Assembly: GCA_003486945.1 (NCBI GenBank)
Contig: DNFL01000392.1
Coordinates: forward strand, 1 to 6,483
Length of the DNA stretch: 6,483 nt
Origin: Hyphomonas sp.
Lineage (GTDB): Bacteria > Pseudomonadota > Alphaproteobacteria > Caulobacterales > Hyphomonadaceae
Reading direction: 5' to 3'
A model generated the notes under the pieces. That model searched no databases. It had not been told where the DNA came from and saw nothing but the letters and a program-made list of their open reading frames with translations. Positions 1 to 4,722 of this stretch are shown here, in pieces (positions within the stretch are counted from its first letter, which is position 1; every line of letters starts with the position of its first letter). A program made the position numbers and the translations under genes.

Positions 1-455
1 GGATCGTGACGATCACCTCGGTCGGCGGCCGGATCGCGGCGCCGTTCCTTGGGGCCTATACGGCGACCAAGCATGCCAACGAGGCGATGACCGATACGCT
101 GCGCCGGGAGCTGTCGATTTATGGCATCGATGCGATTGCCGTCGGGCCGGGATCGGTGCGCACGCCGATATGGGACAAGGCCGAGAAGGACAATTCCGAT
201 GGGCCGTATGCGAAGACTGACTGGGCGGAGCCGCTTAAGGCTTTCGAGCGGATCATGCTGGGCGGCGGGCGCACCGGACTGCCTCCGGAGGAAATCGCGC
301 GCGTGATCGAGCGCGCGCTGAGCGATCCGAAACCGAAGGCGCGTTATGCGCCGGTGCCGCAGAAGCTGACGAATTTCACGATTCCCACGCGGCTGCCGAA
401 ACGGGTGCTGGATGGGATTTTCATTTCGCGGTTTGGCTTGAAAAAGAAAACCTGA
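1..455 (+). CDS. Classical short-chain dehydrogenase (SDR), 3' part only
   Basis: This is the C-terminal portion of a classical SDR oxidoreductase; the cofactor-binding N-terminal half lies upstream of the window. The reading frame is open from base 3 and ends at TGA 453-455, so the GTG at 6 is an internal Val and not a start. The SDR active site is visible: Ser in ITSVGG (codon at 18), then 13 residues later Tyr in YTATK (codon at 57) and Lys (69-71), which is the standard Ser-Tyr-Lys spacing. After it comes the VGPGSVRTPIWDKAE segment, the usual PG...T motif that contacts the nicotinamide. The short basic C-terminus (RFGLKKKT) is unremarkable. The wording around the active site resembles SDRs often annotated as retinol-dehydrogenase-like, but the substrate cannot be told. 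The next SDR gene follows 75 bases downstream on the same strand, so co-transcription is possible. Confidence 0.9.
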   Translation, partial: IVTITSVGGRIAAPFLGAYTATKHANEAMTDTLRRELSIYGIDAIAVGPGSVRTPIWDKAEKDNSDGPYAKTDWAEPLKAFERIMLGGGRTGLPPEEIARVIERALSDPKPKARYAPVPQKLTNFTIPTRLPKRVLDGIFISRFGLKKKT

Positions 456-471
456 CGCCTCCGTCAGCTTT
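452..471 (+). terminator. Possible weak hairpin terminator overlapping the SDR stop codon
   Basis: A 6-bp perfect stem CTGACG/CGTCAG (452-457 with 462-467, loop CCTC) overlaps the TGA stop and is followed by CTTT. An A-rich stretch precedes it. The T-run is only three bases, so termination would be weak at best. It may attenuate read-through into the next SDR. Confidence 0.25.
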
Positions 472-530
472 GCCCTTGACGCCCGTTGCGGAAAGGCGCG
501 GCATGTGCCCGGCAAACGGGAGGTACAGAC

Positions 531-1415
531 ATGGCGGATCTCAAGGGCAAGGTGGCAGTGATCACCGGGGCGGCGAGCGGCATCGGACTTGCGGGCGTCG
601 AGACCTTCATTGCCGCCGGGGCGAAAGTGATCGCCGGCGACATCCAGGACGAGAAAGGCCGCGCGCTGGAGACACGCTTCGGCAAGGACAAGCTGCGCTT
701 CGTGCACTGCGACGTGACCAACATGGACGAGCTTAAGGCGATCATGGACGCCGCGCCGGCCGCGTTCGGTTCGCTCGATATCGTGTGGAACAATGCCGGC
801 CATGGCGGCACGCCGACTTCGGTTGAGGAGCTGGACCTCGACGGCTTCGACGCCACGATCAATCTGCTGCTCAAGCAGGTGTTCGCCGGCACCAAGTTCG
901 CCATTCCGCACATGAAGGCGAAGGGCGGATCGATCATCAACACGTCATCGATCAGCGCGGTTTCTGCCGGGTATGCGCCGATCACCTATTCCGTGGCGAA
1001 GAAGGGCGTGGCGCATTTCTCGAAGCTCGCCGCGGCGGAGCTGTCGAAATACAAGATCCGCGTCAACGCCATCCTGCCGGGCTTTATTGCCACCTCGATC
1101 TTCGGCGCCTCACTCGGCCTGCCTCGCGAAGTGGCCGACCAGATGGCCGAAATGCTGGCGCAGGCGGGCGGCAAGATGCAGCCCATCGGACGTGTCGGGC
1201 GCGGCGCCGATATTGCCGAGATGGCGGCCTTCCTCGCCTCCGATGCAGCAGGCTTTATCACCGGTGGGGAGTTCCTTGTTGATGGCGGCATGACCGTGGG
1301 CCCGCGCCATAGCTGGGACGAGACGGCGGCGAGCCCGGTTCTGGAATCGCTGGGTATTTCTCCGGAACAGGCCGAGCAGATGCGCCTGGCCCAGCAGGCT
1401 GCAGCGAAAGGCTAG
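531..1415 (+). CDS. Classical SDR family NAD(P)-dependent oxidoreductase
   Basis: A complete classical SDR of 294 residues. The cofactor motif TGAASGIG is at residues 12-19. Asp37 at the end of the second beta strand (AGDIQD) predicts NAD(H) preference by the family rule. NNAG is at 87-90. The catalytic tetrad reads Asn111, Ser140, Tyr153 and Lys157 (YSVAK). The Rossmann core ends with the usual GGEFLVDGG. It is followed by a tail of roughly 25-30 residues (TVGPRHSWDE onward) that makes it longer than the roughly 250-residue family norm; such tails occur in SDRs acting on cyclic alcohols or hydroxyacids, but the substrate is unknown. ATG 531 is chosen because GGGAGG (518-523) lies seven bases upstream; the open frame extends to 486 without a comparable ribosome site. 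A TTGACG at 476-481 could be a -35 box, but no good -10 follows. The stop TAG lies inside a CTAG shared with the opposing gene. Confidence 0.93.
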   Translation: MADLKGKVAVITGAASGIGLAGVETFIAAGAKVIAGDIQDEKGRALETRFGKDKLRFVHCDVTNMDELKAIMDAAPAAFGSLDIVWNNAGHGGTPTSVEELDLDGFDATINLLLKQVFAGTKFAIPHMKAKGGSIINTSSISAVSAGYAPITYSVAKKGVAHFSKLAAAELSKYKIRVNAILPGFIATSIFGASLGLPREVADQMAEMLAQAGGKMQPIGRVGRGADIAEMAAFLASDAAGFITGGEFLVDGGMTVGPRHSWDETAASPVLESLGISPEQAEQMRLAQQAAAKG

Positions 1416-1696
1416 CCGGTGGGCCGCACCCCGAGCTGCGGGACGGCTTCGACTGCCTGCAGCAGGTCTTCTAGGGTTGCGGCTTCGCGAAACGGGTTGC
1501 CCCGGTCATCGCTGAGGGCGTAGCCTGTTTCGGTGCGGCGGAGAGGAAAACGGCGCCAATGCGTCAGTGTACGGAATATCCAGACGACCTCCGGGCGCTC
1601 GCCCGCCGCTGCCCAGCCGGTCCACATGTGATCTGCCGGCAGTCCGCGCCAGAGCCGGTCGATCTCGTCGATATCCTCGGGTGAGAAGCTGGGCAT
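1412..1696 (-). CDS. Small soluble protein of unknown function (94 aa)
   Basis: I do not recognise this family. The predicted protein starts MPSFSPEDIDEIDRLW, probably an acidic N-terminal helix. It then has a Trp-rich middle (five Trp in 94 residues, including WTGW, VWIF and HWRR) that looks like beta strands, and ends with a probable helix (ATLEDLLQAVEAV). There is no signal peptide, membrane segment or Cys motif. The amino-acid pattern reads as a genuine folded protein and not as an antisense shadow, and no gene competes on the plus strand here. The ATG at 1696 is preferred; a GTG at 1705 would add three residues, and an in-frame stop (1709-1711) lies immediately beyond. Neither start has a clear Shine-Dalgarno sequence. 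Its stop shares CTAG (1412-1415) with the upstream SDR and its ATG shares CATG with the divergent transporter. The role is unknown. Confidence 0.68.
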   Translation of the reverse strand: MPSFSPEDIDEIDRLWRGLPADHMWTGWAAAGERPEVVWIFRTLTHWRRFPLRRTETGYALSDDRGNPFREAATLEDLLQAVEAVPQLGVRPTG

Positions 1697-2651
1697 GGCG
1701 GACACAGGTCAATCTTCAGCCAAATCTCTAGGCCGGCCCGGGCTTTCCGGCAATCTGCAGGGCGCGCTGTGGATGATTGTTTCGGGGATCGGCTATACGC
1801 TTCACCTGGCGCTCGCCAAGGAAATCACCGCCGACATTCACCCGGTTTTCCTCGCCTTCTGGCGCAGCTTCCTCGCCTTCCTGATTGCCTCGCCCTTCAT
1901 CCTGTTCGGTGTGAAGATCCATTTCGCGCGCTTCGGGGCGCTGGTGACCCGCAGCCTGATCGGGTCGATGGGGTTTGTGTTCGGGCTGATCGCGATCTGG
2001 CCGGTGTTCGGCCTGCCGCTGGCGGAGTTCAACGCGCTGAGCTTTACCCGGCCGCTGTTCGTCACCCTGTTTGCGGTTCTGCTGCTGCACGAGAAGGTGG
2101 GCATCCACCGCACCACGGCGGTGATCGTGGGCTTCATCGGCGTGCTGGTGATGACGGTTGTGCCTGCCCTGCTGGGCGCGGAAGGCGGGGCGCATTTCAA
2201 TGTCGGCAGCATTTTCGCGATCCTGTCATCGCTGTGCTTTGCCTTCACCATCGTGCTGGTGAAATCGCTGACAGGTGTGCACTCACCGATGGCGCTGCTG
2301 ATTTGGGCGAACCTTTTATCGTCGATCTTCATCCTGCCGGCAGCGCTGGCGGTATGGGGCTCGCCGGAGCCAGCGACATGGCTGCTGATCTTCGGGATGG
2401 CGTTTGCCGGTTTCGTCGCGCAGTTCTGCTTCATCAAAGGCATGTCGATCGGAGACGCCTCGTTCCTCTCGCCGATGGACTATCTGCGACTGCCGATGGG
2501 CGCGGTCGCCGACTGGGTGATGATCCGCGCGCTGCCGGGCCTGTTCGTCTGGGCGGGCGCAGGCATCATCGTGGTCTCCACCCTCTACATCACCTGGCGC
2601 GAACACCGCCGGAACCAGAAGAAGCCAGTGGTGCCGCCGAAGCCGTTTTGA
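1695..2651 (+). CDS. DMT superfamily transporter, EamA-type (10 TM)
   Basis: An inner-membrane protein of 318 residues with two EamA repeats. About ten hydrophobic segments lie near residues 22-42, 51-72, 87-106, 112-131, 140-160, 169-190, 198-221, 226-247, 254-277 and 282-300. Typical EamA wording is visible: AFWRSFLAFL in the second helix, ALSFTRPLF in the fourth, and SPMDYLRLPMGA in the ninth. The short N-terminus and the basic C-terminal tail (WREHRRNQKK, residues 301-310) suggest both ends are cytoplasmic. Members move small metabolites such as amino acids, nucleosides or sugars, mostly outward; the substrate cannot be assigned here. ATG 1695 is the only start that keeps the first helix whole. 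A weak GAGAAG (1683-1688) sits in front of it, inside the opposing reading frame. The length is slightly above the family's usual 290-300 residues because of the hydrophilic ends. Confidence 0.92.
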   Translation: MADTGQSSAKSLGRPGLSGNLQGALWMIVSGIGYTLHLALAKEITADIHPVFLAFWRSFLAFLIASPFILFGVKIHFARFGALVTRSLIGSMGFVFGLIAIWPVFGLPLAEFNALSFTRPLFVTLFAVLLLHEKVGIHRTTAVIVGFIGVLVMTVVPALLGAEGGAHFNVGSIFAILSSLCFAFTIVLVKSLTGVHSPMALLIWANLLSSIFILPAALAVWGSPEPATWLLIFGMAFAGFVAQFCFIKGMSIGDASFLSPMDYLRLPMGAVADWVMIRALPGLFVWAGAGIIVVSTLYITWREHRRNQKKPVVPPKPF

Positions 2652-2691
2652 GTGTTTAGCTCGGCGCTGTTCGCGGGCTGAAGTCCGCGGC

Positions 2692-2727
2692 GCCTGTGCC
2701 TTCGCTTTGCTCGTGAGGGCATCAGGC
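2692..2727. repeat. Inverted repeat / hairpin 1
   Basis: GCCTG-TGCC (2692-2700) pairs with GGCA-T-CAGGC (2718-2727) with one bulged T at 2722. The stem continues inward through TTCGC/GTGAG with two G-T pairs, closing on the loop 2706-2712. It could slow or end transcription from the transporter gene, but no U-tract follows. Its copy number elsewhere cannot be judged from this window. Confidence 0.45.
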
Positions 2728-2777
2728 CGAGGGGGCTGTATCTGCTTCCTTTCCTCAGCTTTCCATTCTTACGTCAC

Positions 2778-2803
2778 CCTCGATCACCGAAGGTGATCTG
2801 AGG
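2778..2803. repeat. Inverted repeat / hairpin 2
   Basis: A perfect 7-bp stem GATCACC/GGTGATC (2782-2788 with 2792-2798) closes on the three-base loop GAA. It is extended by CCTC/GAGG across one bulged T (2799), and followed by ACCCATC. The combination of GTCA-CCTCG, hairpin and GAGGACCCATC resembles dispersed intergenic repeats that I associate with alphaproteobacterial genomes. That link is from memory and not shown here. Confidence 0.5.
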
Positions 2804-2841
2804 ACCCATCTCCTACCCGCTCCTCATCCACGACCCCACCA

Positions 2842-2919
2842 TCCGCTCTTCCCGGCGAAAGCTGGAATCCAGAAACGCCCGCTGAATCTGGGCCCCCGGC
2901 TTTTGCCGGGGTGAGCGGA
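2842..2919. repeat. Long imperfect palindrome, REP/BIME-like intergenic repeat
   Basis: Two arms of about 31 bases (2842-2872 and 2888-2919) are inverted copies of each other. The outer TCCGCTC pairs with GAGCGGA. CCCGGCGAAAGC (2851-2862) pairs with GCTTTTGCCGGG (2899-2910) through one G-T wobble. The inner TCCAG pairs with CTGGG after a small internal loop. The central unpaired part is 2873-2887. The wording (CCCGGCGAAAGCTGGAATCCAG and its mirror) is that of the short palindromic repeats scattered between genes in many proteobacteria. An RNA copy would fold into a long hairpin. Confidence 0.6.
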
Positions 2920-3022
2920 GAATTGTTGGCCGGGCATCTGAAGAAGGCGGGAGAACGGAACGCCCCGCCCCTTCACCGCGCAGACCAGCCCCACATAACT
3001 TTCCCCAGCGATACGATTCCGC

Positions 3023-3051
3023 TTGTGAATAGCGAATGAATCATTCATTAT
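3023..3051 (+). promoter_or_regulatory. Candidate promoter with AT-rich palindromic operator
   Basis: A perfect palindrome AATGAAT-C-ATTCATT (3035-3049) stands out as AT-rich in a GC-rich context, 27 bases before the start codon of the extended SDR. Flanking GAAT (3027-3030) and ATTC (3049-3052) add imperfect outer symmetry. A TTGTGA (3023-3028) and CATTAT (3046-3051), 17 bases apart, each match four of six positions of the sigma-70 consensus. The palindrome would therefore lie across the spacer and -10 element. The size and symmetry suit a TetR/AcrR- or MarR-type repressor, but no such gene adjoins this side. Confidence 0.45.
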
Positions 3052-3076
3052 TCAAGATCAATCCTGGGAGGGCGAT

Positions 3077-4099
3077 ATGGCGAAGGTTCTAGTGACGGGG
3101 GCGACCGGGTTTATTGCTGGGCATGTGATCCATCAGCTGCTGGAGGCCGGGCACGAGGTGACGGGAACGGCGCGCTCCGTCTCCAAGGGCGCGGCGCTGA
3201 GCCAGACGATCAGCGCCTATGCCGGCCGGCCGGTGTCGATCCCCATCCGCGAAGCGGACCTCTCCTCTGACAAGGGCTGGACCGAGGCGGCGCAGGGCAT
3301 GGATTTCATCCAGCACATCGCCTCCCCTATTCCCAGCAACGTTCCGAAGGATGCCGATGAGCTGATCATCCCCGCCCGCGACGGCGCGCTGCGCGTGCTG
3401 AAGGCGGCGAAAGCGGCGGGCGTGAAACGGGTAGTGATGACCTCCTCCATGGCGGCCTGCGCCTATGGCTGGGGTGACAAGCGGCCGAACCCGGTGACCG
3501 AAGAACACTGGTCGCAGGAAGGCGCGGTGAATGACACGACGCCCTATACCCGCTCCAAGACGATCGCAGAGCGCGCGGCCTGGGCCTATGTGAACGGCGA
3601 GGGCAAAGGGCTGGAGCTGACGACGGTGAACCCCGGCGCCGTGCTTGGGCCGGTGATGAGCGGAGACTTCTCCGCCTCGGTCGAAATCCTCACTCAGCTG
3701 ATGTCTGGCAAGCTGCCCGGCACGCCCCGCGTCGGCTTCGTGATCGTGGACGTGCGCGATGTCGCCGCCGCGCATGTGCTGGCGATGACGAACCCGGCAG
3801 CGGCCGGCGAGCGGTTCCTCGTTGGCGACAGGTTCATGTGGTTTTCGGAAGTGGCGGGCGTCCTGCGCCGGGAGTTCCCGGCCTACAGCAAGAAGGTGCC
3901 CGCGAAGGAGCTGCCCGCCTGGATGGTGAAGCTGATTGCCATGGTCAATCCGCCGGCCAAGCAGATCATCCCCGAGATCGGCCGCGAACGACACATCTCC
4001 AGCGAGAAGGCAAAGCGCGTTCTTGGCTGGCAACACCGCAGCGCCGAAGAAGCGATCATCTCGGGTGCGAAGAGCCTGATTGACTTCAAGGTAATGTGA
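3077..4099 (+). CDS. Extended SDR: NAD-dependent epimerase/dehydratase family, aldehyde/dihydroflavonol reductase-like
   Basis: A 340-residue extended SDR, probably an NADPH-dependent reductase of aldehydes or ketones in the cytoplasm. The nucleotide-binding motif TGATGFIAG is at residues 7-15; Ala14 in place of the third Gly is common in the aldehyde-reductase/dihydroflavonol-4-reductase branch. Arg33 after the second beta strand (GTARS) favours NADPH by analogy with that branch. Catalytic residues are Ser123/Ser124 (MTSSMAA), Tyr157 and Lys161 (YTRSK). DVRDVAAAHVLAM (near residues 223-235) is the conserved segment of the substrate-side domain, and a C-terminal VLGWQHRSAEEAI closes the fold. 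The length is normal for the family. ATG 3077 has GGGAGG (3066-3071) five bases upstream and the palindromic candidate promoter just before that. It converges with the MarR-family gene with only four bases between the stops. The substrate is unknown. Confidence 0.92.
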   Translation: MAKVLVTGATGFIAGHVIHQLLEAGHEVTGTARSVSKGAALSQTISAYAGRPVSIPIREADLSSDKGWTEAAQGMDFIQHIASPIPSNVPKDADELIIPARDGALRVLKAAKAAGVKRVVMTSSMAACAYGWGDKRPNPVTEEHWSQEGAVNDTTPYTRSKTIAERAAWAYVNGEGKGLELTTVNPGAVLGPVMSGDFSASVEILTQLMSGKLPGTPRVGFVIVDVRDVAAAHVLAMTNPAAAGERFLVGDRFMWFSEVAGVLRREFPAYSKKVPAKELPAWMVKLIAMVNPPAKQIIPEIGRERHISSEKAKRVLGWQHRSAEEAIISGAKSLIDFKVM

Positions 4100-4103
4100 G
4101 GCT

Positions 4104-4574
4104 TTACGCCTCTTCTTCCGGCGCTGCTTCAACCAGCTGTTCATGCAGCTTTCGGATGCCGTCGCTCAGCTGCTTTAGTTCGTCTACGGACATTTTGATC
4201 CGTTCACCAAGATTGACGCCGAGGCGGCCAGCGCAGCTGCGCAGCTCCCTTCCCTTGTCGAGCAGGCCAATCAGCACCTGACGTTCATCCTTCGGATTGC
4301 GGACGCGGGTGACGAAGCCGCCGGCCTCAAGCCGTTTCAGCAGGGGCGTCAGCGTGCTCGCCTCCAGCCGGAGCTGGCTCGCAAGTTCGCCGACGGGCTG
4401 GTTGTCCCGTTCCCAAAGCAGGTTGAGCACCAGGTATTGCGGATAGGTGATGCCAAGCTCGTCTAGCACGGTCTTGTGGATGCGCTGGATCGCGAGGTTG
4501 GTGCCGTAGATCCAATGGCAGAGATGCTCGCTGAGCGGCGGAGGGAAATCCAGCTTCGGGTCTGTGTCGGACAT
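4104..4574 (-). CDS. MarR-family regulator, OhrR-like peroxide-sensor type
   Basis: A winged-helix repressor of 156 residues, predicted to act as a dimer on the divergent hydrolase promoter and its own. The N-terminus HLCHWIYGTN...LDELGITYPQYLVLNLLWE and the wHTH TLTPLLKRLEAGGFVTR (about residues 74-90) with wing RNPKDERQVLI (92-102) match the OhrR organic-peroxide-sensor branch. Cys19 aligns with the reactive Cys of known OhrR proteins, Tyr23 with Tyr19 and Tyr44 with Tyr40 of the Bacillus subtilis protein. The third conserved Tyr (Cys+14) is His33 here. A second Cys at 114 is not at the position of the resolving Cys of the Xanthomonas protein. ATG 4574 is preferred because GGAG (4584-4581, minus strand) lies six bases upstream; ATG 4586 would add four residues and lacks a ribosome site. 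The true inducer is not known; peroxide is inferred from the Cys. Confidence 0.92.
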   Translation of the reverse strand: MSDTDPKLDFPPPLSEHLCHWIYGTNLAIQRIHKTVLDELGITYPQYLVLNLLWERDNQPVGELASQLRLEASTLTPLLKRLEAGGFVTRVRNPKDERQVLIGLLDKGRELRSCAGRLGVNLGERIKMSVDELKQLSDGIRKLHEQLVEAAPEEEA

Positions 4575-4578
4575 CTCA

Positions 4579-4584
4579 CTCTCC
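4579..4584 (-). promoter_or_regulatory. Shine-Dalgarno deciding the regulator start
   Basis: On the minus strand GGAGAG precedes the ATG at 4574 with suitable spacing (six bases after GGAG). The upstream ATG at 4586 overlaps this site and has only CCTTGGATC before it, so the shorter protein is the better call. Confidence 0.6.
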
Positions 4585-4609
4585 ATGATCCAAGGGGCGA
4601 CGAGGTTAC

Positions 4610-4636
4610 TTATCGCGAAATTACCTATCGCGATAA
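4610..4636. promoter_or_regulatory. Composite operator 1 (TATCGCGATA-type, two copies)
   Basis: Two related palindromic elements, TTATCGCGAA (4610-4619) and the perfect TATCGCGATA (4626-4635), have their CGCG centres exactly 15 bases apart. The second covers the expected start point of the minus-strand promoter of the regulator gene. The whole 27-base unit matches composite operator 2 at 20 of 27 positions. I infer that it is the autoregulatory site of the MarR-family protein. It does not match the TACAATT-AATTGTA-type sequence known for classical OhrR operators. Confidence 0.65.
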
Positions 4637-4663
4637 AAATAGTGCTTGACGGGAAAATCGCAA
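4636..4663 (-). promoter_or_regulatory. Candidate promoter of the MarR-family gene
   Basis: Read on the minus strand, TTGCGA (4663-4658) and TATTTT (4641-4636) are separated by 16 bases. Transcription would start near 4629, inside the inner palindrome of composite operator 1, giving a leader of about 55 bases. The match to consensus is moderate and the start point is inferred. Confidence 0.45.
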
Positions 4664-4674
4664 TCCACTATTTG
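4646..4674 (+). promoter_or_regulatory. Candidate promoter of the hydrolase gene
   Basis: TTGACG (4646-4651) is a near-consensus -35 box and TATTTG (4669-4674) a weak -10 box, 17 bases apart. Transcription would start near 4681, within the perfect palindrome of composite operator 2, so a bound repressor would block initiation. The -35 element lies within the opposing promoter, so the two promoters overlap face to face. Confidence 0.5.
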
Positions 4675-4678
4675 ATGC

Positions 4679-4705
4679 TTATCGCGATAATGATTATCGC
4701 AGTAA
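4679..4705. promoter_or_regulatory. Composite operator 2 (TTATCGCGATAA-type, two copies)
   Basis: A perfect 12-base palindrome TTATCGCGATAA (4679-4690) is followed by the degenerate copy TTATCGCAGTAA (4694-4705), again with centres 15 bases apart. It lies between the hydrolase promoter and its ribosome site. It is a 27-base direct repeat of composite operator 1, which starts 69 bases to the left. The likely binder is the divergently encoded MarR-family protein. Confidence 0.7.
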
Positions 4706-4709
4706 CCAT

Positions 4710-4715
4710 AAGGAG
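4710..4715 (+). promoter_or_regulatory. Shine-Dalgarno 1 of the hydrolase gene (lipoprotein start)
   Basis: AAGGAG lies seven bases before ATG 4723, which opens the lipoprotein signal sequence. This decides against the longer open frame that runs back to 4564 through the operators. Confidence 0.75.
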
Positions 4716-4722
4716 CCGCCCC

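Larger units (their letters stand above)
2652..3076. other. Gene-free intergenic region with repeat-like hairpins
   Basis: No convincing gene on either strand. A reverse-strand open frame at 2824-3048 is explained by an inverted repeat and encodes the low-information GPRF...WIPAFAG wording typical of translated intergenic repeats. The region holds three separate inverted repeats (2692-2727, 2778-2803, 2842-2919), listed individually, and at its right end a probable promoter/operator for the downstream reductase. A minor 5-bp stem CGCGG/CCGCG lies at 2672-2689. None of the hairpins is followed by a T-run, so there is no obvious intrinsic terminator for the transporter gene. Confidence 0.7.

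Noticed and set aside
464..985. A 173-codon open frame antisense to the second SDR
   Set aside because: Low-complexity Ser/Pro/Ala text opposite a clearly functional SDR.
2842..2919. The long palindrome considered as terminal inverted repeats of a small insertion element
   Set aside because: The arms are separated by only about 15 bases and no target-site duplication is evident, so there is no cargo to mobilise.
2824..3048. A 74-codon open frame on the minus strand in the intergenic region
   Set aside because: It runs through the long palindrome, translates to repeat-like wording (GPRF...WIPAFAG), and has no plausible ribosome site or domain.
3089..4144. A 351-codon open frame antisense to the extended SDR
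   Set aside because: It is rich in Arg/His/Gly, typical of the antisense of a GC-rich gene. The plus-strand product has all catalytic motifs of a known family.
4679..4705. The operator palindromes considered as a terminator or attenuator hairpin
   Set aside because: There is no GC-rich stem plus T-run. The symmetric repetition on both sides of a divergent promoter fits protein binding better.
4564..4722. A longer N-terminus for the hydrolase starting at 4564
   Set aside because: It would run through the promoters and all four operator palindromes and would bury the signal peptide inside the protein. AAGGAG before 4723 settles the start.
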